From the NCBI GenBank assembly GCA_964636985.1, contig CAZWSX010000002.1, forward strand, positions 310,001 through 374,000: a stretch of 64,000 nt of DNA, given 5' to 3'. The notes below the pieces were generated by a model. The model saw only the letters and a program-made list of their open reading frames with translations, had not been told where the DNA came from and did not search any database. A program made the translations under genes and the position numbers. This document shows positions 37,106-45,083 of this stretch, piece after piece. This DNA comes from CAZWSX01 sp964636985. Its GTDB lineage: Bacteria > Planctomycetota > Planctomycetia > Pirellulales > Pirellulaceae. The number at the start of each line of letters is the position of its first letter. The first letter of the stretch is position 1.

Positions 37106-37450
37106 CTATTCCGTTTCTTCCTTGCTTGGCACTTCGATGTGCTTGTGGCTGGTGACGCGGTGTTCGGTAATCTTTTCTTTGTGCTTCTTGAGCTGCATTT
37201 CCACTTTGTGGATGGTGCTGTCGAGAGCAGTCAGGATTGTCTCGGCGGTGTCGGTGGCCACGAACTCGCTGTGATGCTCGGCCGTGACAATCAGTTCCAC
37301 CTTCGGCTTTTCCCGGTGTTCCATGTCGGCGGTGACAACAATCGACGTGAGGCGATCGTGAAACTTTTGAATCCGCTCGACTTTCTCACGCATCAACTGC
37401 TGTGTCTCATCGCTCAAATGACCGTGCCGACACGAGATTTTGATTTGCAC
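37106..37450 (-). CDS. hpf: Ribosome hibernation promoting factor, short form
   Basis: The 114-residue protein should bind the 30S subunit and inactivate ribosomes when growth stops. MQIKISCRHGHLSDETQQLM and the later VELIVTAEHHSEFVATD match HPF/RaiA. It lacks the C-terminal dimerisation domain of long HPF, so it is the short type, with a small charged tail. It begins with GTG at 37450 after GGAGAGG. It is the first gene of the minus-strand hpf-ptsN-ptsH set. Confidence 0.9.
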   Translation of the reverse strand: MQIKISCRHGHLSDETQQLMREKVERIQKFHDRLTSIVVTADMEHREKPKVELIVTAEHHSEFVATDTAETILTALDSTIHKVEMQLKKHKEKITEHRVTSHKHIEVPSKEETE

Positions 37451-37886
37451 CGTTGACCTCTCCTACGAACCCGAATTGAAACGAAACACCACGGGAGGGG
37501 CATTCTCGTACAACCCTAGGTGGAAACTGTAAGTTTAGCGAACGAAGGTATCCGCCAAAAGGCACGGGCAAGCGCCTTGGCGAGCGTTCGTACCGCTTGT
37601 GCCACGTTTGCGGTAAACGTCGATTTTTCGACGCCCCCTGGCCCAAGCGATACTGTGTTGCTTGACGTAACCTTGCGGCTGTGTCAAGGGCGTATGAAGC
37701 GGCGGTGCCAAAGAAGTTGCTAGCCGGCAGGTGGTGTGACTCTCCGGAGTCGCATTAGGTTGGGCTGTTATCAACGCAAAACGCTGCTGTTTCTCGTAGC
37801 TGCGTTCGCCAGAACGCAGAAAGAGGAGCTTCCACTTGCCTCAGCCCCCGCACTCTGGGCGAGTGCGGCTAAAAGAGAAAACGGTT
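37451..37886. other. Intergenic region with two repeat families
   Basis: A family D hairpin (GTGTGACTC-tccg-GAGTCGCA) occurs at about 37735-37755 and a family A element at 37796-37871. The rest holds nothing recognisable. The hpf promoter should lie near 37460-37600. Confidence 0.5.
37796..37871. repeat. Family A inverted-repeat element, copy 3
   Basis: It begins GTAGCTGCGTTCGCCAGAAC and ends CCGCACTCTGGGCGAGTGCG followed by GCTA. The left arm shows a compensated change relative to copy 2: GTAGCTGCGTTC/GAACGCAG keeps its pairing although CCGCG became CTGCG. It lies 15 bp from the stop of the minus-strand gene at 37887. Confidence 0.75.
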
Positions 37887-38459
37887 CTACACCTCCAAGA
37901 CAATGGTCAGATTGCCGGAGGCGGGGTCTTCGGTGAGTTCCTTGATCCGCCCGATTTGGGCCGCCTTTTGCTTGAGAGCCGCAGCCGTTACGCGATTGAC
38001 TACTTCGTCGAGTTCGGGCTGGACGGCGACAAGTTCGCGTTCGAGTTGTTCGGTGGCGGCCCGAGCCAGATTCTCCTCCCGGCGCCGCGCCCCTTTTTGC
38101 AGTTCTTGCTGAGCCTTGGTGCGAAGGTTGGCTTCGATTTGTTTGGCGGCGGTGCTTCCCAGATCGGTGTTGGCCCAATCCGACTGCTCGGTTTCGAGCG
38201 TGACTTCCGATTCGACGCCGACGGCCACCGTGACGTCACCCGACCGGGGGTCGATCGTGATGGTGGTGTTTTGATGCTTGCGAACGAGCTTGTTCTCGTC
38301 GCGCGTAAAACCACGCTCGCGCAATTCCTGCTCCAGCAATTGAGCCAGTTCCTCGGCCGGAAGCACCGGCAAAAGTTCGATCTTGGTCCGGATGTGGTCG
38401 TCGCCCCGCAGTACGCGGCGCAGCGACTCGCGAACGCTCACACGATAGGCGCGACTCAT
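37887..38459 (-). CDS. Hypothetical protein, possibly FtsH-ternary-system accessory-like
   Basis: The 190 residues have an N-terminal alpha/beta segment (YRVSVRESLRRVLRGDDHIRTKIELLPVLP, residues 5-34), a strand-rich middle (ITIDPRSGDVTVAV) and a long charged helical part before a final strand (GNLTIVLEV). The layout recalls accessory proteins of planctomycete FtsH-vWA ternary conflict systems. That is memory-based and weak, and no FtsH, MoxR or vWA partner lies next to it. It may simply be a conserved hypothetical. Confidence 0.5.
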   Translation of the reverse strand: MSRAYRVSVRESLRRVLRGDDHIRTKIELLPVLPAEELAQLLEQELRERGFTRDENKLVRKHQNTTITIDPRSGDVTVAVGVESEVTLETEQSDWANTDLGSTAAKQIEANLRTKAQQELQKGARRREENLARAATEQLERELVAVQPELDEVVNRVTAAALKQKAAQIGRIKELTEDPASGNLTIVLEV

Positions 38460-38633
38460 GGTTACTCCCTCTCCCCGACAGGAAACAGAAACCCCCTTCC
38501 CTACCCTTCACAGTACCAATTGTGAGGAGTCAAAGACAGCATCGTGTTTTGGCGAGTCTCCGTGTTTCCTGCTAAAATTCCGGGCACCTTCTACTGCTTC
38601 TAGTACAGAAGAATATCGTCCCAAGAGGTCGTC

Positions 38634-39812
38634 ATGTCCTGCTTAGAGTCTTTGGGATCGAGATTGGTTCGCGGCACCCATCGGGTTTGGTTTTTGAGCT
38701 TTCTGATCGCGGCGGTTGGCGTTGCCGCCCCGTTATTCGCGGACGAGCCCTTTACATTAGAGAACGTCCCTGAGCCGACAGAGATCTCGAAAGACGAAGC
38801 GCGAGCGCCGGAGTTCTCTCTCAAGTTGGCCGCGCACGCACTGGACGTGGAGGCTTTGCACTGGCAGAAGACGAGACAATGTGCCGCCTGTCACACGCTG
38901 CCACCCTATTTGATGGCGCGTCCGATGCTCTCTGGCGTGCTGCCGGAACCACCTCAGGTCCGGCATTTCTTTGAAGAGATCGTCGCCAAACGACTGGAGT
39001 CGGAACCGAGTCTGCCGAAGGATGGGATCGCCGCTGTGACGGTCCAGGTCGCAACCGCCTTGGCTTTTCACGATCGAGCGACAACGGGCAAGCTCCATCC
39101 GCGGACGCGCGAGGAACTCGATCGCATGTGGACAATTCAACGGAGCGATGGAAGCTGGGAGTGGCCTTACCGCGATACGCCGCCTTTCAAGTCCGACGAT
39201 CATTACGGCGTGACTGTTGCCGCACTCGCTACGGCGGTCGCCCCGGAAGACTATGCCAAGACTCCCCAAGCCCAACGAGGCCTGACGGAGATTCGGCAGT
39301 ATTTAAAGAGCCATCCGTCCTGGACATTGCACCAGAGGGTGATGCTGCTTTGGCTGGGCAGTCGTCTGGACGACTTGCTCACGCTGGAGCAGCGAACAGA
39401 GTGGATCGACGAATTGAAAGCCGCCCAACGACCCGATGGAGGTTGGTCGCTGGCAACGCTTACCGAGAATAGTCGCGAAGCAGGCCGCCAAACCGATGCG
39501 GCACGAGCGGCCCGCAACCAACCCGGGCACGGCGAGTCCTTTCTCGTGTACGTTGGTCGCGACGAAATCTATCGTTCGTCGCTAGATAGCGACGGATATG
39601 CCACGGGACTGGCGTTGTTCGTGTTGCGGCAGGTCGGTGAACCCGCTGCAGCGCCGGAACTGAAGCGTGGCGTCGCTTGGCTGAAGAGCAACCAGCGGAT
39701 CAGCGGCCGCTGGTTCACGCCATCGCAAGGTTGGCACACCGAACATCGCATTACCAATGTAGGCAATGCGTTTGCCGTGCTTGCTCTCCATGCGTGCGGC
39801 GAAGTGAAGTAA
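38634..39812 (+). CDS. Secreted cyclase-like alpha/alpha-toroid protein with haem motif
   Basis: The 392-residue product has a signal peptide ending near PLFADE (about residue 42). A CAACH haem-binding motif lies at about residues 82-86. The rest has squalene-cyclase/prenyltransferase-like repeats (MWTIQRSDGSWEWP, LKAAQRPDGGWSLA, VAWLKSNQRISGRWF). The catalytic DxDD of hopene cyclases is not seen. It is probably a periplasmic c-type haem protein of unknown role. It precedes blaI by 84 bp and might be co-regulated. Confidence 0.72.
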   Translation: MSCLESLGSRLVRGTHRVWFLSFLIAAVGVAAPLFADEPFTLENVPEPTEISKDEARAPEFSLKLAAHALDVEALHWQKTRQCAACHTLPPYLMARPMLSGVLPEPPQVRHFFEEIVAKRLESEPSLPKDGIAAVTVQVATALAFHDRATTGKLHPRTREELDRMWTIQRSDGSWEWPYRDTPPFKSDDHYGVTVAALATAVAPEDYAKTPQAQRGLTEIRQYLKSHPSWTLHQRVMLLWLGSRLDDLLTLEQRTEWIDELKAAQRPDGGWSLATLTENSREAGRQTDAARAARNQPGHGESFLVYVGRDEIYRSSLDSDGYATGLALFVLRQVGEPAAAPELKRGVAWLKSNQRISGRWFTPSQGWHTEHRITNVGNAFAVLALHACGEVK

Positions 39813-39847
39813 GGCGTTCTCTCGCACTTATTCGCCCGAAATCTAAA

Positions 39848-39863
39848 AAACCAAATTTGGTTT
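39848..39863. promoter_or_regulatory. Perfect 16-bp palindrome, candidate BlaI operator
   Basis: AAACCAAATTTGGTTT is a perfect palindrome centred 41 bp upstream of the blaI start codon, in the gap after the cyclase-like gene. BlaI/MecI repressors bind dyad operators at their own promoters, so this is a natural autoregulatory site. The sequence differs from the TACA/TGTA staphylococcal operator. The role is inferred from position and symmetry. Confidence 0.55.
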
Positions 39864-39896
39864 CCAAGAAAGCTGCCGTGCCGGCGAATTACGCCC

Positions 39897-40292
39897 ATGG
39901 CACGTCCAAAAGCAAAAGATCTGACTGAACGGGAGTTGGAGGTCATGCACGCCTTTTGGCAGGCGGCGGCCGACCAGCAAGAGCCCACTGCTGCCGCCGT
40001 TCGCGACGAATTGGCTGCCGCGGGACGGGACTTGGCGTACACCACGGTCGCGACGCTGGTGCGGATTCTGTGCGACAAGGGGTATTTGCAGCAGACCAAC
40101 CAGGAGCGGCCGTTTACCTACAAGCCGATCCGATCGTTCCATGAGGTCTCGGGCAGTTTGGTGGGCGACCTGATCGATCGCCTGTTCGGCGGCAAACGCG
40201 AACAGTTGCTGCTGCAACTCCTGGAAGAGCGAAAACTCTCGCCCAAAGAACGGGCAGTCCTGGAAGACATCCTCCGCGAAAAGAAGAAATAG
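39897..40292 (+). CDS. blaI: BlaI/MecI/CopY-family transcriptional repressor
   Basis: The 131-residue winged-helix protein has the BlaI-type start (LTERELEVMHAFWQ) and recognition region (TTVATLVRILCDKGYLQQ). The C-terminal dimerisation helix is at about 85-125. It is followed eight bases later by the M56 protease gene, whose ribosome-binding AGAGG overlaps the blaI stop. Members of this family are released from DNA when the partner protease cleaves them. Confidence 0.92.
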   Translation: MARPKAKDLTERELEVMHAFWQAAADQQEPTAAAVRDELAAAGRDLAYTTVATLVRILCDKGYLQQTNQERPFTYKPIRSFHEVSGSLVGDLIDRLFGGKREQLLLQLLEERKLSPKERAVLEDILREKKK

Positions 40293-40300
40293 AGGTAACC

Positions 40301-43069
40301 ATGGATCTGCTCTCCCAACCGCTGCTGTGGTGTATCGTCCAAGTCACGCTGGTTGCTCTGCTGGGGTGGTTGCTTTGCACGGCGGTGGGGCGTTGGGCAT
40401 CGCCCGGAGCGGCGATCGTCCCGGCGGTTGCTCTGTTGGCGGTTGTTTTATTGACGGCCGGCGCGTTTGTGCCGTGGCCTAACTGGTGGCGCTTTGGTCC
40501 GCACTGGCAAGCGGCGCGAGCGCCCGTTCAATTGCCTGTCGTTACGAAAGGCCAAGTTCCCCCTGCTGCGGAAAGTATCTTGCCAGCGGCGATAGAAGAC
40601 GACACCGAGTCCACTGCCACTGGCGTCTTGGAGCTCCCGGCTGCCCGCTTCCATGTCGAACCACAAACTTCTTCGTCACCGTCGCTCGGTACCGAGCAGC
40701 TGTGGTCGTGGCTGCCGACCGTGGCTGCCAGTGTGCTCGGATGTGGTGGGGTGCTGGGCCTGTTGCAATTAGCCGGCGGACTCCTCTCGGTTCGCAGGAT
40801 TCGTGGAGCGAGCCATCCATTGCACGATCGAGAGCTATTGGAGTTGCTCGATTGCTTGCGGGCCGAACTCTCTCTGCAGTCGGATGTTGAACTTCGCCAG
40901 TGCGATCATTTGACGACGGCAGCCACGATTGGGTGGATGCGGCCGGTCGTCCTGTTGCCGCCAACGTGGCGCCGATGGACGGAGGATCAACGCCGCGCAG
41001 TGCTGGCTCACGAGCTGGCGCACGTAGTTCGGCGTGACTTTTTGGCATGTGTGCTCGCGCAGTTGAGCCTGGCGCTGCATTTCTATCACCCGCTGGTTCA
41101 CTGGTTGGCTGCGCGATTGCGGTTGGAGCAGGAACTGGCGGCCGATGCCACGGCCGCGGCGCTGGCAGGCGGACGAAAGACTTATTTGCAATCTCTCGCA
41201 GAACTCGCGCTCCACGACTCGGAGCGATCGTTGGGCTGGCCGGCCCATACTTTTTTGCCGACCCAAGGCACTTTTCTCAGGAGAATTGAAATGCTTCGGG
41301 ACTCTAACGCGGCTGCCACGTCCGGACCAGGACGTGGGAAGGCGCAGCGCTGGGTGGCAGTCGGCCTGCTGGTTGTCGGCGCGATGGTGATTGCGGGACT
41401 GCGAGGCGGACCGGGGCCATCCCCCTTCGATGCCACGGCGCACGCACAGCAGCCAAAAGCCAACGGCGACCGGAAGGTCGGCGGTATCGATTTGACCTAT
41501 GTCAATAACGACGCCCGACTCATGGTGGCGATTCGCCCTGCCGAGATCATGCAGGTGCCGGAGATTAGAACGGTCGTGGAGAGTGGCGCTCGCGACGCAA
41601 GGCCGTTTTCGCTGCTGCTAACGGAAGGTCTCGAGCAAGTCACGTTGATGAGTGGCGAACCCGTCCATGAACAAGTCGTTGTGCTTCAGTTTAGCAAGCC
41701 CATCACACCGGACGAGCTCGTCAAAACCGAATTGATCTCGGCGGATTCTCCTCGCGTAATCGCCGGGGAAGCAGGCGGTGCTCGCCCGTATCCGCAAGGC
41801 TATGGGATCATCAACGATCGCACCTACGCGGTCGGCGGTCCCAATGCCGTGTCCAAGTATCTAGACAGTCGACGCAAAGGCGAGCCCACCATCGCCAGCG
41901 GCCCAGCTTGGGACAAAGTTCGCAAGGGCGCGGTAGCCGTGGCGCTCGACATGCAATTGCTCCGCACGCAACTACAACCTCCCGGGGGCAACCCGGATAA
42001 GGCCGCCACACAAGTGTTGTCTGCCATCGCGCCGCTATGGAACGATAGCGAATATGTGGTGGCGGGGGTCATTGTCGAAGGAAAGACAGCCCACGTGCGG
42101 GCGGTCGCCACCTGCCACGATGGCGACCTGGCCGAGCGCGTCACTGAAACGGCAATCGCTGCTAAAACGCTCGCCCAGAATTACTTACGAGGCATTCGAG
42201 ACAACGAGCGTGACATGGCGGCCTTTGCAAGGTATGGCCTGGATATCGCTGATGGGTTGCTCAAGGGGGTGAAAGTCGAACGAAACGAGAAGCTGGTCGT
42301 CGCTCAGACTAGTACCGAACTTCCTAAAGTGGGTAGCGCATTGGCCGGCCAACTGGTCGAAGCGGTCTCGCAGTCTCGAGACGCGGCCCGCCGGTCGCAG
42401 TCGGCGAACAACATGAAGCAGATCATGCTCGCCATGCATATTTGGGCCGATGCCAGGCGGGTCCCAGGCAATCCAGACATTCGATTCCCTTCGCCCGTCA
42501 TCATGGGCAAAGACGGCAAAGGAACGGTTCCGCATAGTTGGCGGGTCGAGATACTCCCATTCATCGATCAGGTTGATCTCTACAACCAGTACAACTTCGA
42601 CGAGCCTTGGGACAGCGAGACCAACAAGCGAGTTCTGGAGAAGATGCCAGCTGTCTTCCGTCATCCAGCCGATGATCCCAAGTCGACAACGTCCTCTTAC
42701 TACGTACTTGTCGGATCGAAGCTGCTTGAAGAGAAGCCCGCTGATGGCGGTGGAGCATCGGCGCCCGAAGGTGGCTTCCCTACCGCCTTCAGTGCCAAGA
42801 AAGGGATGCTGTTCTCTCAGATCACCGACGGCACATCGAACACGATTGCCACCGTGGAAGCCAAGGCCGGCATTCCTTGGACAAAACCGGACGACATTGT
42901 GTTCGATCCCATCAAGGATTTGCCTAAACTCGGCGGCTATGCGAAGGAGGGCTTCTACGTTGGGTTTTGCGATGGATCGGTCCGATTCTTGAAGAACGAC
43001 GTCGATTCCAAAAGGCTCAAGCTGATGATTATGCCGGCTGATGGGCAACTCCTCCCGCCGGGTGAGTGA
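40301..43069 (+). CDS. BlaR1-type M56 peptidase fused to a DUF1559 domain
   Basis: The 922 residues begin with membrane helices. The zinc protease motif HELAH is at residues 237-241, and LRLEQELAADATA contains the third ligand. A further membrane helix is at about 350-375. Residues 395-690 form an extracytoplasmic region of unknown family. From about 697 to the end is a DUF1559 domain (RRSQSANNMKQIMLAMHIW) with the CDGSVRFL version of its C-terminal DG motif. DUF1559 usually follows a pilin-like leader; here it sits at the sensor end of a BlaR1-like protease. It probably senses an envelope signal and cleaves BlaI. Confidence 0.85.
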   Translation: MDLLSQPLLWCIVQVTLVALLGWLLCTAVGRWASPGAAIVPAVALLAVVLLTAGAFVPWPNWWRFGPHWQAARAPVQLPVVTKGQVPPAAESILPAAIEDDTESTATGVLELPAARFHVEPQTSSSPSLGTEQLWSWLPTVAASVLGCGGVLGLLQLAGGLLSVRRIRGASHPLHDRELLELLDCLRAELSLQSDVELRQCDHLTTAATIGWMRPVVLLPPTWRRWTEDQRRAVLAHELAHVVRRDFLACVLAQLSLALHFYHPLVHWLAARLRLEQELAADATAAALAGGRKTYLQSLAELALHDSERSLGWPAHTFLPTQGTFLRRIEMLRDSNAAATSGPGRGKAQRWVAVGLLVVGAMVIAGLRGGPGPSPFDATAHAQQPKANGDRKVGGIDLTYVNNDARLMVAIRPAEIMQVPEIRTVVESGARDARPFSLLLTEGLEQVTLMSGEPVHEQVVVLQFSKPITPDELVKTELISADSPRVIAGEAGGARPYPQGYGIINDRTYAVGGPNAVSKYLDSRRKGEPTIASGPAWDKVRKGAVAVALDMQLLRTQLQPPGGNPDKAATQVLSAIAPLWNDSEYVVAGVIVEGKTAHVRAVATCHDGDLAERVTETAIAAKTLAQNYLRGIRDNERDMAAFARYGLDIADGLLKGVKVERNEKLVVAQTSTELPKVGSALAGQLVEAVSQSRDAARRSQSANNMKQIMLAMHIWADARRVPGNPDIRFPSPVIMGKDGKGTVPHSWRVEILPFIDQVDLYNQYNFDEPWDSETNKRVLEKMPAVFRHPADDPKSTTSSYYVLVGSKLLEEKPADGGGASAPEGGFPTAFSAKKGMLFSQITDGTSNTIATVEAKAGIPWTKPDDIVFDPIKDLPKLGGYAKEGFYVGFCDGSVRFLKNDVDSKRLKLMIMPADGQLLPPGE

Positions 43070-43924
43070 CATAAGCGGACGTGACTTCAAAGGACCTTGC
43101 GGTTGAGCCCGGCCAGGTTCAACTGCTATTCGCCGCGGCGAGAGTTGCCGTTGGGTCGGCACGACTCCCGCCGCGGTTTTATTTGTTTGGTTTCTGGAGC
43201 GAACTGGTCACGTTGTGGCGAGGCGGTGTTGCCGAAGCCCCGAAGCTCGGATGCCACAACTTAATAACGATCGGCAAGCGGCGGGATCTGTTCGCGAAAC
43301 ATGTGAGAAGACGCGGGAAAACCGAGCAGTCGCAGAACCGCGGGGTCCTTAGGGCTTCCTGCTTCGCGGTAGGACACGCGATGACTGCTGACCTCGACGC
43401 TTCGATAGTGGACCATATCGATCTCCATTCTTTGGTCTTGCCTGGGAAGTGGAACACCGCGAACGTGGTTGCGTCCATGTGAACAATCCAAGGGCCTTCT
43501 CCAAGCCCTCGTCTAGTTGCTTGGGGCGCTGATTGAGGGGTTGGTGGCGATTGCGGCCTTGCGCACGCTGAGCCGTGAGTAACGAAACGTGCTTCTAAAC
43601 AGTACGTTTTATTAGCAGAATCTTGCTCTTTGGTTATCTTCCTGACTCTTCGAAAGTTACGAATCACTAATAGTGAGACTATTGGGGTCTAAAGAGGGTT
43701 CTCTACGCAGTAGGCTACGAAAACAATAAGGGCGCGAATCGGTTCTCGTCTCGAACCCGGTAAACGGTCTGATCTGGGCTGGGAACTTGATTGCCTTCGC
43801 GCGGCAAATCGACCTCCCCAACACCTTCGCATGTCTGGCCCGAAACCTGCATATCCGTGGTCAGACTCGAACATGGTCAGCCTCGAAATCATCCACCTCA
43901 ATATTCATGAGGTCGTCATCCAAA
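43070..43924. other. Long intergenic region around the hydrolase remnant
   Basis: Apart from the hydrolase fragment, this stretch has no supported gene. It is poorer in G and C from about 43560 to 43730. At 43895-43913 an inverted repeat (ACCTCA-atattca-TGAGGT) ends at the GAGG before the RND adaptor start, so it could either be an operator or hide the ribosome-binding site. Confidence 0.5.
43200..43416 (-). pseudogene. Alpha/beta hydrolase remnant
   Basis: Translating the minus strand from ATG 43416 gives MVHYRSVEVSSHRVSYREAG and then RLLGFPASSHMFREQIPPLA, the start of a haloalkane-dehalogenase/epoxide-hydrolase-like protein. The oxyanion His of the usual HGFP is missing. A TAA at 43263-43261 interrupts the frame, yet family-like sequence continues past it (VVASELRGFGNTASPQRDQF, where intact proteins read like VVAPDLPGFG). 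No C-terminal two-thirds with nucleophile or catalytic His is present. It is a decaying fragment. Confidence 0.7.
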
Positions 43925-45070
43925 ATGAAGCTTTCTCCGATCGCCGTCGTCATCCCCGGACTGATGTCCCTGCTTTTAACGGGCTGCCTGTTGCAGGCTG
44001 CTTCGCAGGAGGTATCCCACGAGAGCGGGAGTGAATCGGCTCACCACGGCGGGCACGAGCACACGATCGTGGTCACCTCTCCAATCAAAAAGGACGTGGT
44101 GAGCACGCAGCCATACGTGTGCCAGATTCGTTCGTGTCAACACATTGAGGTGAAAGCTCTTGAAGGTGGTTACCTGAAAGAGATCTGCGTTAAGGAAGGC
44201 CAGGAGGTCAAGAAGGGTAACGAGATGTTCGTGATCCTTCCGGTGCTCTACGAAGCCAGGCTTGAAACCGAGAGGGCGGAAGCGAAGCGAATTGAAATTG
44301 AACTGACCAACGCCAAGGCGCTGTTGAGCAAGAAGTATGTCTCGGAACAAGAGATCGCACTCAAAGAGGCTGAGCTGAGAAAGGCCAAAGCCAAAGTGAT
44401 GCTGGCCGAAGCCGAGTTGGGTTTCACCCACGTCGCGGCGCCGTTCGACGGCATCGTCGACCGGCAACGCAACCAGTTGGGAAGCCTCATCGAAGAAGGA
44501 GACGTGCTCACGACGTTCTCCGACAACAGCACGATGTGGGTCTACTTCAACGTCCCCGAAGCGCGTTACCTGCAATACAAGCACGAGATCGACCGGAACA
44601 ACGGCAACACCGACCATTTCGACATCGAACTCAAACTGGCCAATGGAAAGATCTTTCCGCAGAAGGGGAAAATCGGTGCGATTGAGGCCGACTTCAACAA
44701 CACCACGGGCAATATCCCCTTCCGAGCCGACTTCGCAAATCCTGATCGTCTGCTGCGCAACGGTCAAACCGGAACGATCTTGATCCACCGCACGCTGAAG
44801 GACGTTCTTGTTATTCCCCAACGGGCAACCTTCGAGATCATGGACAAGCGCTATGCGTATGTCGTCGATAAAGACAACGTCGTCCATCAGCGCGACATCA
44901 CGATTGCCAACGAGCAGGAAGACATCTTCGTCATCGAGGAAGGGCTCGAGGAGGGGGACAAGATCATTCTCGAGGGGATTCGCCAGGTTCGGGACGGCGA
45001 CAAGAAGGATGAGTACGAGTTCCGCGCCCCCGAAGAAGTGCTCAGCAATCTGAAATTCCATGCCGAATAG
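43925..45070 (+). CDS. RND efflux periplasmic adaptor lipoprotein
   Basis: The 381-residue membrane-fusion protein has a lipoprotein signal with the Cys in LLLTGC. A His-rich stretch follows (HHGGHEH). The lipoyl halves are GGYLKEICVKEGQEVKKG and FTHVAAPFDGIVDRQRNQLG, with a coiled-coil hairpin between them. ATG 43925 is favoured over ATG 43907 because GAGG lies upstream. It couples the inner-membrane pump (next gene, 13 bp away) to the TolC-like protein. Confidence 0.92.
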   Translation: MKLSPIAVVIPGLMSLLLTGCLLQAASQEVSHESGSESAHHGGHEHTIVVTSPIKKDVVSTQPYVCQIRSCQHIEVKALEGGYLKEICVKEGQEVKKGNEMFVILPVLYEARLETERAEAKRIEIELTNAKALLSKKYVSEQEIALKEAELRKAKAKVMLAEAELGFTHVAAPFDGIVDRQRNQLGSLIEEGDVLTTFSDNSTMWVYFNVPEARYLQYKHEIDRNNGNTDHFDIELKLANGKIFPQKGKIGAIEADFNNTTGNIPFRADFANPDRLLRNGQTGTILIHRTLKDVLVIPQRATFEIMDKRYAYVVDKDNVVHQRDITIANEQEDIFVIEEGLEEGDKIILEGIRQVRDGDKKDEYEFRAPEEVLSNLKFHAE

Positions 45071-45083
45071 GTAACGCCTTTTC

